Positions 49,707 through 58,189 of a stretch of 64,000 bases of DNA are shown here, one piece after another. The notes under the pieces were generated by a model, which did not search any database, had not been told where the DNA came from, and saw only the letters and a program-made list of their open reading frames with translations. The stretch spans positions 1 through 64,000 of the forward strand of contig JALHOL010000003.1 of the NCBI GenBank assembly GCA_022843025.1, in the 5' to 3' direction. Source of the stretch: Paracoccaceae bacterium. Its GTDB lineage: Bacteria; Pseudomonadota; Alphaproteobacteria; Rhodobacterales; Rhodobacteraceae. Every line of letters begins with the position of its first letter. Positions within the stretch are counted from its first letter, which is position 1. The translations under genes were made by a program, and so were the position numbers.

Positions 49707-49825
49707 TTCTGCTCCTCCGTGCCCTCGTCGTCGTGGGTGCTTGGGTGAGTTGACGACATTCCGCTCACCTTTCCGTGCTTCCAGTGGAAAAAACTTCCAA
49801 CAGACATTGGGTCCCGTGAGGAATT

Positions 49826-49869
49826 TGTCATCTTTTGTTGACATTTTCAACTGTAACAAAAAGTTTACA
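49826..49869. promoter_or_regulatory. Two PpsR boxes upstream of pucB
   Basis: TGT-N12-ACA occurs at 49826-49843 and again at 49852-49869, 26 bases apart centre to centre. Paired boxes allow cooperative PpsR binding. They lie 120-163 bases upstream of pucB. The rest of 49707-50135 is AT-richer, non-coding promoter DNA for puc and for the divergent permease operon. Confidence 0.75.
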
Positions 49870-50055
49870 CCTGGATAGTGAAAGTCCGGGCGGCGGCCAC
49901 AGGCACCGCCAAATAACAAATTCAAATGTTTAATATTTTTGCCATCCGGCGCTGAATGGGCCGGTCGGGCCGACTGGCGGGGTTCGGAAATCGAGCGTGC
50001 AGTTTTCGGTGAGAATTGCGCGCCCGGGCCTTTCGGGTTGACCCATTTCCCCGGT

Positions 50056-50085
50056 GATTCCAGCGCAGATTCGCGCCCTGGAATC
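50056..50085. repeat. Inverted repeat between puc and permease promoters
   Basis: GATTCCAG (50056-50063) and CTGGAATC (50078-50085) are perfect complements around 14 bases. Function unknown; it could separate the divergent units or bind a regulator. Confidence 0.4.
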
Positions 50086-50113
50086 TCGTCCTGTGCTGGG
50101 TGGGGAAAGGCAC

Positions 50114-50149
50114 TTTCCAGACGGGTTGCGGCAAGCTAACATGCTAGCA
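50114..50149 (+). promoter_or_regulatory. GntR operator and apparently leaderless promoter of the permease operon
   Basis: TTTCCA (50114-50119), 17 bases, TAACAT (50137-50142) form a -35/-10 pair. The near-palindrome CTAACATGCTAG (50136-50147) covers the -10, and the permease ATG begins at 50149, six bases after the -10, where transcription should start. No ribosome site exists. Confidence 0.6.
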
Positions 50150-51252
50150 TGAGCAATGGTGATCTCCTTCATGTCGTTACGAACGACAACATCTCGGACC
50201 GGCGCAAGCTGTTCGGGCGGGCGCTGATCTGGGGCACGGCGGGGCTTACGCTTGTCGTCGCCGTGTTGCAGGTGATGCAGGTCACGGGGCGGGGCGATTT
50301 CGGCTTTACCAACTGGCGGCCGACGCTTTACGCCTTTTGTACCTGGGCGGTGGCCCTGTGCTGGGGGCAGGTGCTGATCCGGGGTGAGCATGGCAAGCGG
50401 ACGCTGTTCGTACTGCCGGCGGCGATCTTCGTGGCGGCGCTGACGATCTTTCCGCTGCTGTTCGGCTTGATCATCGCGTTTTCGGACTGGAACCTGTCCA
50501 GCCCCACGGGGCGGCAGTTCAACGGGCTGGATAACCTGCGGCAGATGTGGACCGACCCGTTCTATTGGAACGCGCTATGGAACATGGTGCTGTATTCGCT
50601 GGCGATCCTTGTGGAATATGCCATCGCCTTTGGCCTTGCGCTGTTGCTGAACGCGCAGATCCGGGCGCGGAAGTTCTTTCGTGTGGCGTTCCTGCTGCCG
50701 CTGATGCTGTCGCCTGTGGCCGTGTCCTGGATGATCGGCAAGTCGATGCTGGAGGCGCGCTATGGTCCGCTGTCGCGGCTGGCGAAGTTCTTTGGGGTGG
50801 AGAACCCGTCCTTCTTTGGCTCGCCTGAAATCGCGCGGGCGACGATCATGGTGATGGATGCCTGGACCTATATCCCCTTCATGATGATCATGATTCTGGC
50901 GGGGTTGCAGGCCATCCCCAAGGAGTTGAACGAGGCGGCCAAGGTGGATGGCGCGAACGGGTGGCGCAATTTCTGGGAAGTGACTTTCCCCCTGATGCTG
51001 CCCGTGTCGATCACCGCAATCCTGATCCGGATCATCTTCAAGCTGAAGCTAGCCGATATCGTGATCAACGTCACCTCGGGTGGTCCCGGGGGCGCGACCG
51101 ATACGGTCACGAGTTTCATCTTCCGTGAGTATCGAGAGCGGTCGAATGTGGGCTATGGCACGCTGTTGGCCTTTGTCTATCTGGTGATCATCGTGATCGC
51201 GATGACCTTGCTCATGAAACTCGCTGATCGCTGGACGAGGCCCCGGACATGA
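50149..51252 (+). CDS. Sugar ABC transporter permease (MalF type)
   Basis: The 367-residue permease has two extra N-terminal hydrophobic segments (about residues 25-45 and 55-72) before the usual six-helix core, and the EAA loop EAAKVDGANGWRNFWEVTFP. The N-terminus MSNGDLLHVVTNDN lies directly behind the GntR palindrome with no Shine-Dalgarno, consistent with leaderless translation. It overlaps the next permease by 4 bases. Confidence 0.87.
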   Translation: MSNGDLLHVVTNDNISDRRKLFGRALIWGTAGLTLVVAVLQVMQVTGRGDFGFTNWRPTLYAFCTWAVALCWGQVLIRGEHGKRTLFVLPAAIFVAALTIFPLLFGLIIAFSDWNLSSPTGRQFNGLDNLRQMWTDPFYWNALWNMVLYSLAILVEYAIAFGLALLLNAQIRARKFFRVAFLLPLMLSPVAVSWMIGKSMLEARYGPLSRLAKFFGVENPSFFGSPEIARATIMVMDAWTYIPFMMIMILAGLQAIPKELNEAAKVDGANGWRNFWEVTFPLMLPVSITAILIRIIFKLKLADIVINVTSGGPGGATDTVTSFIFREYRERSNVGYGTLLAFVYLVIIVIAMTLLMKLADRWTRPRT

Positions 51253-52172
51253 CCGCATCTACCCAGATTTTCCGGGATTCCGAGGCGGATCGCCGCCACC
51301 GCGCGAAGTGGTGGACAAGCCGGATCGCGATTTACGGCGTGCTGATCCTGTGGACCATTATCTGCCTGTTTCCGATCTATTGGACCATCACCACCAGCTT
51401 CAAGATGGCACCCAATGTGATGAAGGGGAATATGATCCCTTGGGTGGATTATCAGCCCGCATGGCTGGGCTGGCGGTCGCTGGGCCTGTCGCCGGATACG
51501 ATCGCAGAGGAAAGCACCGTGCGGTCTGAATTCATGAAGCGGTTCATGAATTCGGCGATCATTTCGGTGACGTCTTCGGCGCTGGCGGTGGCTTTGGGCA
51601 GTCTGGCGGCCTATGGCTTGTCGCGGTTCAGCTATCGGTTCGGCTATATGAAGAACTCGGACATCAGCTTTTTCTTCCTGTCGCAGCTGATCCTGCCGCC
51701 GGTGGTTTTGGCCCTGCCCTTTCTGGTGCTGTACCGTGAATTGGCGCTCTTGGACACGCGGGTGGGGTTGATCCTGCTCTATACGCTGTCTGTGCTGCCC
51801 ATCGTGATCTGGATCATGCGCGATCAGTTCGGATCGATCCCGACGGAGCTGGAAGAGGCGGCGCTGGTGGACGGGCTGTCGATCTGGGGCGCGTTTGCGA
51901 CGATCATCCTGCCCATCGCCCTGCCGGGAATGGTGGCGGCGTTCATCCTGTCGTTGGTTCTGACATGGAACGAGTATTTCTTTGCGGCGCTGCTGACATC
52001 CACTTATGCCAATACGCTGCCGGTGATGGTGGCAAGCCAGACGGGTTCGCAGGGGATATCGTGGTGGTCCATGGCGGCGTTGTCCTTTGCGGCGATCCTG
52101 CCTTTGATCGTGATCGGGGTGGTATTGGAGAAATACATCATCAAGGGGATGGCTGCGGGGGCGGTGAAGTGA
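51249..52172 (+). CDS. Sugar ABC transporter permease (MalG type)
   Basis: The 307-residue permease has six hydrophobic segments and the EAA loop EEAALVDGLSIWGAFATIIL. It is the partner of the preceding permease, and both lack a local ATPase. The binding protein and ATPase genes lie across the puc operon at 43.9-46.8 kb. Confidence 0.87.
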   Translation: MTASTQIFRDSEADRRHRAKWWTSRIAIYGVLILWTIICLFPIYWTITTSFKMAPNVMKGNMIPWVDYQPAWLGWRSLGLSPDTIAEESTVRSEFMKRFMNSAIISVTSSALAVALGSLAAYGLSRFSYRFGYMKNSDISFFFLSQLILPPVVLALPFLVLYRELALLDTRVGLILLYTLSVLPIVIWIMRDQFGSIPTELEEAALVDGLSIWGAFATIILPIALPGMVAAFILSLVLTWNEYFFAALLTSTYANTLPVMVASQTGSQGISWWSMAALSFAAILPLIVIGVVLEKYIIKGMAAGAVK

Positions 52173-52188
52173 GCGCCTGCGGGGCAAC

Positions 52189-52241
52189 GATTTTCCTGCG
52201 AAAAATCAGCCCCGCTTGGCCTGAATTTTCGCAGAAAATTC
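52189..52241. repeat. Paired intergenic hairpins
   Basis: GATTTT-N7-AAAATC (52189-52207) and GAATTTTC-GCA-GAAAATTC (52223-52241) are tandem stem-loops in the 91-base permease-FucU spacer. They resemble the pair at 42.2 kb in pattern. They may attenuate the downstream gene. Confidence 0.6.
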
Positions 52242-52263
52242 GTTGGCCATGCGGGGGGCGGCG

Positions 52264-52722
52264 ATGCTGAAGGGGATCGATCCGCGCCTGTCGGCGGAGA
52301 TCGTGCATGTGCTGATGCTCATGGGGCATGGTGATGATCTGGTGATCTGCGATGTGAACCATCCTGCGGCGACCATTGCGGCGGAAACCACCTATGGGCG
52401 GCTGATCGACATGGCGGGATGCGACATTCCCACGGCGGCGCGGGCGATCCTGTCGCTGATGCCGCTGGATACGTTTGTGCCCGCCCCGGTGACGCGGATG
52501 CAGGTGGTGGGGGATGCTGGCGCGCAGATGCCAGTCTTTGGCCGGATGCAGGCGGTGATAGACGCCGCCGAGGGGCGGGCGGTTCAGATGCAGGCCTTGG
52601 AGCGGTTCGCCTTCTACGAGGCCGCCAAGCGGGCCTTTGCCATTATCCGCACGGCCGATAGCGGGCCTTACGGGTGTTTCATCCTGAAAAAGGGTGTGGT
52701 GAACCTGCCGGAACTGGTCTGA
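52264..52722 (+). CDS. RbsD/FucU-family sugar mutarotase, paralogue 2
   Basis: The 152-residue protein has MLKGIDPRLSAEIVHVLMLM, GHGDDLVICDVNHP and FAFYEAAKRAFAIIRTAD. It is clearly a FucU/RbsD protein and a diverged paralogue of that at 43.3 kb. It is the last gene of the permease operon. The two copies may serve different anomers or different sugars. Confidence 0.87.
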   Translation: MLKGIDPRLSAEIVHVLMLMGHGDDLVICDVNHPAATIAAETTYGRLIDMAGCDIPTAARAILSLMPLDTFVPAPVTRMQVVGDAGAQMPVFGRMQAVIDAAEGRAVQMQALERFAFYEAAKRAFAIIRTADSGPYGCFILKKGVVNLPELV

Positions 52723-52724
52723 TC

Positions 52725-53459
52725 CTAGGCCAGCCCGAGCACCCGGCGCAGATGGGTCAGGGCGAGTTGGACGCCCGCCTCTCCCATTTCCACGGTGGCG
52801 CGGGGGGCGGTTTCGGTCCACCAGGGGGCGCCCTCCGCCACCCGGTTCATATCCACCGTATCGGGGGCGAGGGCCAGCATGAGCGAGGTTTCACCCTCGC
52901 CTGCATGATCGAAGGGAAAGACCTCGTTCTTGGGGAACAAGGGATGCAGGCGGATCCAGTTGAAGGGATCGGTGCCCGCGTCATGGCTGGCATAGTAATC
53001 CTGCATGTCGCGGCTGCCCCACCAGCCGGGGCCGCGTTCGGATTCAAGATACCGGAAGATCGCGTTGCGCGCGGCAAGGCGAAAGGCGAGGTCGGTGGGC
53101 ATGCCTTGGGCGATGTTCTCCGACTGGTGGTGAATGATAGCGTGCAGGTTGCGAAAACCCGCGCGCAGGAGAGAGGTGCACAGCGCCTCGAACAGCGGGA
53201 CGAGGGCGGAGGCGTCGATATGCAGCGTGGTGCCGTGTTCCGGGCCCGCCACGGCATGGCTGGCCGCGCCATAGGCAAAGGGGGGCAGCGTGACGATCTG
53301 ATCCCCCAGCCGGTTCAGAATTTCCGTCACCACCAGCAGGTCCACCCCGGCGGGGAGGTGGCCGCCGTGATGTTCCATCACCCCCAATGGCAGCACAACG
53401 GGGGTGTTCGCGGCGATGGCCGCCTGCACCTGATGCGGGCGCATGCGATCATAGCGCAT
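52725..53459 (-). CDS. Creatininase-family hydrolase
   Basis: The 244-residue protein belongs to the creatinine amidohydrolase family. LPLGVMEHHGGHLPAGVDLL supplies the Glu/His metal ligands near residue 30, and AIIHHQSENIAQG is the second metal region. It is the last gene of the BtpA-M42-FGGY operon and shares one base with the kinase stop. Members of this family hydrolyse cyclic amides or act in sugar-related pathways (for example epimerase-like roles), so the substrate is open. Confidence 0.82.
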   Translation of the reverse strand: MRYDRMRPHQVQAAIAANTPVVLPLGVMEHHGGHLPAGVDLLVVTEILNRLGDQIVTLPPFAYGAASHAVAGPEHGTTLHIDASALVPLFEALCTSLLRAGFRNLHAIIHHQSENIAQGMPTDLAFRLAARNAIFRYLESERGPGWWGSRDMQDYYASHDAGTDPFNWIRLHPLFPKNEVFPFDHAGEGETSLMLALAPDTVDMNRVAEGAPWWTETAPRATVEMGEAGVQLALTHLRRVLGLA

Positions 53460-54964
53460 CAGGCGGACCCTGCCTCTTGGCCCAGTTCGTGCGCTATATC
53501 GCGGGTCTGGGTGTAGAGGCGTTTGAACAGCGGGTATTGGCGCGCATAGGCGGGAACAGCCTCGGCCCGCACGGTGCGGGCGACTGGGTTCCATTCGACG
53601 ATTTCGTCGGGCATCGCACAGCCAACGGCAGTGGCGGCAAGGAAGGCATCGCCATAGCTGGCCCCCACCGTTTTCTCGCACACGATCTGGCCCGCGCCAG
53701 AAATATCGGATGTGGCCTGCAGCCAGACGGCATTCTTGGTGCCACCGCCCACGGCGAGGATGCGGTGGGGAAAGGCATCCAGCTCGCGATAGGTGTCAAG
53801 CACATGGGCGGTGCCGCTGGCGATGCCTTCCAGCACGGCGCGGAACAGGTCACCACGCGTATGGGTCAGGTCGAGGCCGAAGAACGCGCCCTTGGCCTGC
53901 GCATCATGGATCGGCGTGCGTTCACCGCTGAAATACGGCAGGCAGAGCAGGCCCTTGGCCCCCTTGGGCGAGGCCGCCGCCTCGGCCGCCAGGTCGCCGA
54001 AACTGGCGTCGCGGGCGAACTGATCACGGAACCAATGCGTCAGCGTGCCGGATGTGGCCAGCCCCGCCATGGAGGCATGCATGCCGGGCCAGAGCCAGGG
54101 CGCATACCACAGGCGCGGGTCGCGGACCGGGTCGGACGTGACCTGAATGATGAAGATGGTGGAGCCATACATCATCATCATCTCGCCCGGGCGCTGCACA
54201 CCGACTGACACGGCTTCGGCGGCTGCGTCGATGGTGCCGCAGGTCACGGGGGTTCCCTCTGCCAGCCCCGTCTCGGCGGCGGCGGCGGCGGTGACATGGC
54301 CGGCGATGTCGGTGGACCACAGCAGTTTGGGCAACTTGTCCAAAGCCAGGATGTCAGGGGAAAGCGCGTCGGTCCAGGCCAGCGCGTTGACATCATAGAG
54401 GGGCGAGAAATTGGCGGCGGTGTAATGGTCGATCACATAGGCGCCGGTCAGTTTCCAGGTGATGTAGCTGGTGGAGTTCAGCACCTTGGCCGTGCGGGCA
54501 TAAAGATCGGGATGGTTGTTTTTCAACCAGAGGATCTTTGGCCCCACCGATTGCGAGGTCAGCGCATTGCCGCAGGTGGCCATGATGCGATCTGCGCCGA
54601 TGCGGGCGGTCAAATCGTCGATCTCAGCCGCCGCGCGGGTGTCGACGCCGTAAAGGACGCCGTTCATCAGGGGTTTGCCATCCGCATCGACGGGCAGCAT
54701 GCAGGGGCCGATGGCCGAAGCGGCGATGGCGGCAATGGCCTTGGGATCGATGCCCGACTCCGCCAGCAGGGCGCGGGTGATATGGACGAAATCGCCCCAC
54801 CAATCCTCATCCGCGCGGTGTTCAGCCCAGCCGGGGCGCGGGACCAGCATCTTGTGCGGGCGGCTGGCCTGCGCCACGATCCGCCCTGCCCCATCGACCA
54901 GAACGCCCTTTGATTCAAAGGTGCCGATGTCGATGCCCAGCGTGTAATGCGGTGTTTGGGTCAT
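53459..54964 (-). CDS. FGGY-family carbohydrate kinase
   Basis: The 501-residue kinase has the ATPase-fold motif LGIDIGTFESKGVLVDGAGR at the N-terminus, the phosphate-binding YGSTIFIIQ region and ILAVGGGTKNAVWLQATSD near residue 400. Its closest-looking relatives are xylulokinase-type enzymes for ketoses. Seven bases separate it from the M42 gene. It probably phosphorylates a keto-sugar produced in this locus. Confidence 0.88.
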   Translation of the reverse strand: MTQTPHYTLGIDIGTFESKGVLVDGAGRIVAQASRPHKMLVPRPGWAEHRADEDWWGDFVHITRALLAESGIDPKAIAAIAASAIGPCMLPVDADGKPLMNGVLYGVDTRAAAEIDDLTARIGADRIMATCGNALTSQSVGPKILWLKNNHPDLYARTAKVLNSTSYITWKLTGAYVIDHYTAANFSPLYDVNALAWTDALSPDILALDKLPKLLWSTDIAGHVTAAAAAETGLAEGTPVTCGTIDAAAEAVSVGVQRPGEMMMMYGSTIFIIQVTSDPVRDPRLWYAPWLWPGMHASMAGLATSGTLTHWFRDQFARDASFGDLAAEAAASPKGAKGLLCLPYFSGERTPIHDAQAKGAFFGLDLTHTRGDLFRAVLEGIASGTAHVLDTYRELDAFPHRILAVGGGTKNAVWLQATSDISGAGQIVCEKTVGASYGDAFLAATAVGCAMPDEIVEWNPVARTVRAEAVPAYARQYPLFKRLYTQTRDIAHELGQEAGSA

Positions 54965-54971
54965 GGCGGCC

Positions 54972-56054
54972 CTAGCGGATCAGGTTGAAGCCGGGGGTGA
55001 TGCGGGCCAGCGCGGCCTGCAAAAGGGTAACCATCTGCGCCACATCTGCAGGATCGACCACTTCCAGCGCGGAATGGGTGTAGCGCATGGGAAAACCCAC
55101 ATCGAGGCAGGCGACACCCTCTTCGCCCATGAACTGGATATAGGACAGATCAGTCAGTGCGCCGGTATGGGCGGAGCGTTGCAGCGGCAGGCCTTCTGCC
55201 TCGGCCACCTCTTCCATCAGCGTCACCAGCGCGGGATGCGGGATGACCCCGTTCAGCGTGCCGCGCCCGTGGAAGGAATACAGGCTGATGCCGGGGCCAC
55301 CGCCCAGCGTCACGTCGCCACGCGCGGTCATGTCGGGTGTGTCGCAGGCCAGAAGCAGGTCGATCTGAAAGGCGATGTCGGGTTTGGCGGCAGTGGCGGC
55401 GGGCAGGACGCCGCGCAGATTGTATTCCTCCTGCACCGACCAGACGAGGTGGACGGTGGGGCCGGTCGTGCGATCCTTCAGCCGCGCGGCAAGATCGATC
55501 AGCGCGGCGCATCCGGCGCGGTCATCGGCGCTGGTCCCGGCCATGCGGCCATTGGCAAGATCCATCACATGCGGGCGGTAAACCACCGGGTCGCCAATGC
55601 GCAGACCCGCGGCATGGGCCTGGTCCTTGGAGGTGAAGCCCGCGTCGACGTAAAGCTCGGCATAGGGGACGACGCGGTACTTCTCCTCGGGCGTGGTGGC
55701 GTGGTGGCTCTTGTTGGCGATCAGCGCGGGGATATCGCCCTTGCGGGTGCAGATCAGCACCGCCTGCGCGGCCAGCGCGCGTTCCGGCACGCCGCCCAGA
55801 CGTTCCAGCCGGATCAGGCCGTTGGGTTCGATCTTGCGCAGGATGAAACCCAGCTGGTCCATATGGGTAAAGACCAGAACCGATGGCGCGGCAGGGTCGC
55901 CTTCCAGCGTGGCCGACAGATTGCCAAGGCGGTCGGTACGATGGGGAATACCAAGCCGGTCCAGATCGGCGGCAATGCGGGCGCGGATGCGGTCTTCATG
56001 GCCCGCAAGGCCGGGGATCAGCATGTAGTCGCGGATCAGATCACGCAGGTTCAT
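54972..56054 (-). CDS. M42-family metallopeptidase-like protein (FrvX/SgcX type)
   Basis: The 360-residue protein has the M42 motifs THMDQLGF (first metal His/Asp), GTSADDRAGCAALIDL (bridging Asp), VWSVQEEYNLRG (catalytic Glu pair) and ALTDLSYIQF, with a late His in MRYTHSALE. Family members are dodecameric aminopeptidases, but FrvX/SgcX relatives occur in sugar operons. Its pairing here with a BtpA/SgcQ protein mirrors the E. coli sgc operon. ATG 56054. Confidence 0.85.
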   Translation of the reverse strand: MNLRDLIRDYMLIPGLAGHEDRIRARIAADLDRLGIPHRTDRLGNLSATLEGDPAAPSVLVFTHMDQLGFILRKIEPNGLIRLERLGGVPERALAAQAVLICTRKGDIPALIANKSHHATTPEEKYRVVPYAELYVDAGFTSKDQAHAAGLRIGDPVVYRPHVMDLANGRMAGTSADDRAGCAALIDLAARLKDRTTGPTVHLVWSVQEEYNLRGVLPAATAAKPDIAFQIDLLLACDTPDMTARGDVTLGGGPGISLYSFHGRGTLNGVIPHPALVTLMEEVAEAEGLPLQRSAHTGALTDLSYIQFMGEEGVACLDVGFPMRYTHSALEVVDPADVAQMVTLLQAALARITPGFNLIR

Positions 56055-56082
56055 GTCCAACTTCCCTTGCACTGCCCTGTCC

Positions 56083-56160
56083 CATTCTTCTCTGCCCAAA
56101 TATCCACAGGGGGTGAATTGGCACGCCGCAGGCGGGACAAGAGGGGGCGCGTGCGCCCCC
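56083..56160 (-). repeat. GGATATTT intergenic repeat, copy B, with GC hairpin
   Basis: On the minus strand, CCCCCTGTGGATATTTGGG then CAGAGAAGAATG spans 56113-56083. A perfect stem GGGGGCGC-GT-GCGCCCCC lies at 56143-56160. It is in the BtpA-M42 spacer. Confidence 0.75.
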
Positions 56161-56235
56161 TGAACGCGGAGCCGGAGCGCGCAGGCGCGGAGGCGACGAA
56201 AGAGGCTTGCGCGTCAGCGCTCCGGTTGGCTGGCA

Positions 56236-57048
56236 TCAATAGCCCCTCGCGGCGCGGGCCTTGTCCATGAAATCCTTGGCGCGGTCGGGGTCGACGGCGG
56301 CCCAGGTGTCGCCGCCCAGCTTGAGCGCGGAGCCGACGATGCAGCCGTCGGCCACGCGCAGCACATCGGCGATGGTGGCGTGTTTCACGCCGGTATTGGC
56401 AAGGACGGGGGTTTTCGGCAGCACGCGCTTGACTGCCTCCAGATCGCGCATCTCCGCCGCCTCGCCGGTGATGGCGCCCGAGACGAGGACCGCGTCAGGG
56501 ATGGAGGAAAACACCGCCGAGCGGGCGCGGTCCGGCAATGAGCGGGGATCGAGGCTGCCCGCAAATTCCGCCGAGACGTTGTAGAGGAGCGCGCAGCCTG
56601 TATTGCCAAGGCGGTGCTGATAGCGCTGTGCCGCGCCTGCGTCGGGGGCCCAGATGCCCATGTCGCTGGCATAGGTGCCTGTGAAAATCTCACGCAGGAA
56701 GGCCGCGCCCGTGGCGGCGGCCAGCGCGATGGAGGCCATGGGATCCCACAGCACGTTCACCCCGAAGGGCACGGTGATGCGGTCGCGCAGGCGGCCGATG
56801 ACATAGGCCATGGTGGCAGTAGAGGCGGTATCGACCTTCAGCTCATAGGGGCGGTCGTTTTCATTGCCGAACATCACCGCGTCAACGCCTGCGGCCTGCA
56901 GCGCGGCAAGGTCTTTTGCGGCACCCGCGATTATGCCCTCTACCCCGCCGGCCGCATCATGCAGCGGCGTGCCGGGCAGCGCGCCCAGATGGACCATGGC
57001 GATGACGGGCTTCTTCCCCGCACCGAAGACCTTTTCGAACCGTGACAT
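56236..57048 (-). CDS. BtpA/SgcQ-family TIM-barrel protein
   Basis: The 270-residue protein matches the BtpA/SgcQ family: VIAMVHLGALPGTPLH, DAVMFGNENDRPY and TPVLANTGVKHATIADVL. BtpA was named for photosystem I biogenesis in cyanobacteria, but SgcQ members sit in sugar operons, which fits here; the photosynthesis link is probably coincidental. It is first in the minus-strand operon opposite the aldo-keto reductase. Confidence 0.85.
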   Translation of the reverse strand: MSRFEKVFGAGKKPVIAMVHLGALPGTPLHDAAGGVEGIIAGAAKDLAALQAAGVDAVMFGNENDRPYELKVDTASTATMAYVIGRLRDRITVPFGVNVLWDPMASIALAAATGAAFLREIFTGTYASDMGIWAPDAGAAQRYQHRLGNTGCALLYNVSAEFAGSLDPRSLPDRARSAVFSSIPDAVLVSGAITGEAAEMRDLEAVKRVLPKTPVLANTGVKHATIADVLRVADGCIVGSALKLGGDTWAAVDPDRAKDFMDKARAARGY

Positions 57049-57101
57049 GCTGTTTTCCCAGACGGGCCTCCCAAGATGGGGGAAGGCTAGACGGAAAGGG
57101 A

Positions 57102-57135
57102 TTGGACCGGAAGGGGGAACATACTAGCATGTCAG
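57102..57135 (+). promoter_or_regulatory. GntR operator-like site between BtpA and aldo-keto reductase genes
   Basis: CTAGCATGTCAG (57124-57135) is an imperfect version of CTAACATGTTAG. A plus-strand promoter is possible as TTGGAC (57102-57107), 17 bases, TAGCAT (57125-57130), again with the -10 inside the operator. The site lies in the 106-base divergent spacer and could control both operons. Confidence 0.5.
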
Positions 57136-57154
57136 TTAAGACGGGGGGACGGAC

Positions 57155-58177
57155 ATGCAGGAAAAGCGGCATTGGGACAGGCTCGGCAACGGGGGGCTAG
57201 ATTTCACCACGCTGGGCTTTGGGTCGGCCCCGATCGGCAACCTGTTCCGCGCGATTTCCGACGATGTCGCGCATGCGGTGCTGGAGGCGGCCTGGGCGGG
57301 AGGTGTCCGCTATTTCGACACCGCGCCGCTTTATGGGCTGGGCCTGTCGGAGACGCGGCTGAACCGGTTTCTGCGGGGCAAGCCGCGCGGCGAATACGTG
57401 ATTTCATCCAAGATCGGGCGGTTGTTCCAAGTGACAACGCCGGACAGGCGGGACGGGTTCGGCAAGTGGTTCGACGTTCCGTCGCGCAATGAGGTTTATG
57501 ATTACGGATATGATGCGGTGTTCCGGTCGGTGGAATTTTCGTTGGAGCGGTTAGGTCTGGACCGGATCGACATTCTGTATGCCCATGATCTGGACATCTT
57601 CAACCACGGCTCGCAGGCGGCGCTGGATGCGCGGCTGGCAGAGTTCATGGCGGGCGGATACCGCGCCTTGGTGCAGTTGCGCGACGAGGGCGTGATCCGG
57701 GCCTTTGGCGCGGGGGTGAATGAATGGGAGCCCTGCGCCTGGATGATGGCGCGGGGGGATTTCGACATTTTTCTGCTGGCGGGGGAATATTCGCTGCTGC
57801 GGACCGAGGCGCTGGAGGGGTTCATGAACCCCGCAGCCGCGCGGGGTGTGGGGGTGGTGGTGGGCGGCCCCTACAATTCCGGCATTCTGGCCACGGGGCC
57901 GCGACCGGGTGCGCAGTATCGCTATGAGGATGCGCCGGATTGGGCGATGGCGAAGGCCGGGCGATTGCAAGAGCTCTGCACCGCGCATGGCGTGCGGCTG
58001 GTGGATGCGGCGTTCCAGTTCTGCGCGCGGCATCCCGCTGTGTTGTCGGTGATCCCTGGTGGGCAGAGCCTGTTCGAGATGGAAAGCAATCTGGCGGCGG
58101 CGCGGGCGGTGATCCCGGCGGCGCTGTGGGCAGAGATGAAGGCCGAGGGGTTGATCCACCCCGATGCGCCCGTTTGA
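57155..58177 (+). CDS. Aldo-keto reductase, L-fucose (D-threo-aldose) dehydrogenase-like
   Basis: The 340-residue AKR has the catalytic tetrad D55 and Y60 (FDTAPLYG), K86 (SSKIG) and a His near 142 (YAHDLD). It resembles D-threo-aldose 1-dehydrogenases that oxidise L-fucose, L-galactose or D-arabinose to the lactone. A lactonase follows 12 bases later, which supports that reaction. A GGGGGGACGG ribosome site precedes ATG 57155. Confidence 0.85.
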   Translation: MQEKRHWDRLGNGGLDFTTLGFGSAPIGNLFRAISDDVAHAVLEAAWAGGVRYFDTAPLYGLGLSETRLNRFLRGKPRGEYVISSKIGRLFQVTTPDRRDGFGKWFDVPSRNEVYDYGYDAVFRSVEFSLERLGLDRIDILYAHDLDIFNHGSQAALDARLAEFMAGGYRALVQLRDEGVIRAFGAGVNEWEPCAWMMARGDFDIFLLAGEYSLLRTEALEGFMNPAAARGVGVVVGGPYNSGILATGPRPGAQYRYEDAPDWAMAKAGRLQELCTAHGVRLVDAAFQFCARHPAVLSVIPGGQSLFEMESNLAAARAVIPAALWAEMKAEGLIHPDAPV

Positions 58178-58189
58178 GCGGAGAACCCT

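Noticed and set aside
49838-49851. FNR-like TTGA...TCAA in the puc promoter
   Set aside because: The half-sites are separated by five bases, not six, and the sequence is explained by the overlapping PpsR boxes.
56236-57048. BtpA homologue as a photosystem biogenesis factor because of the nearby photosynthesis genes
   Set aside because: It is in a sugar operon next to an M42/SgcX-type gene and a GntR operator, so the SgcQ-like sugar role is more likely.
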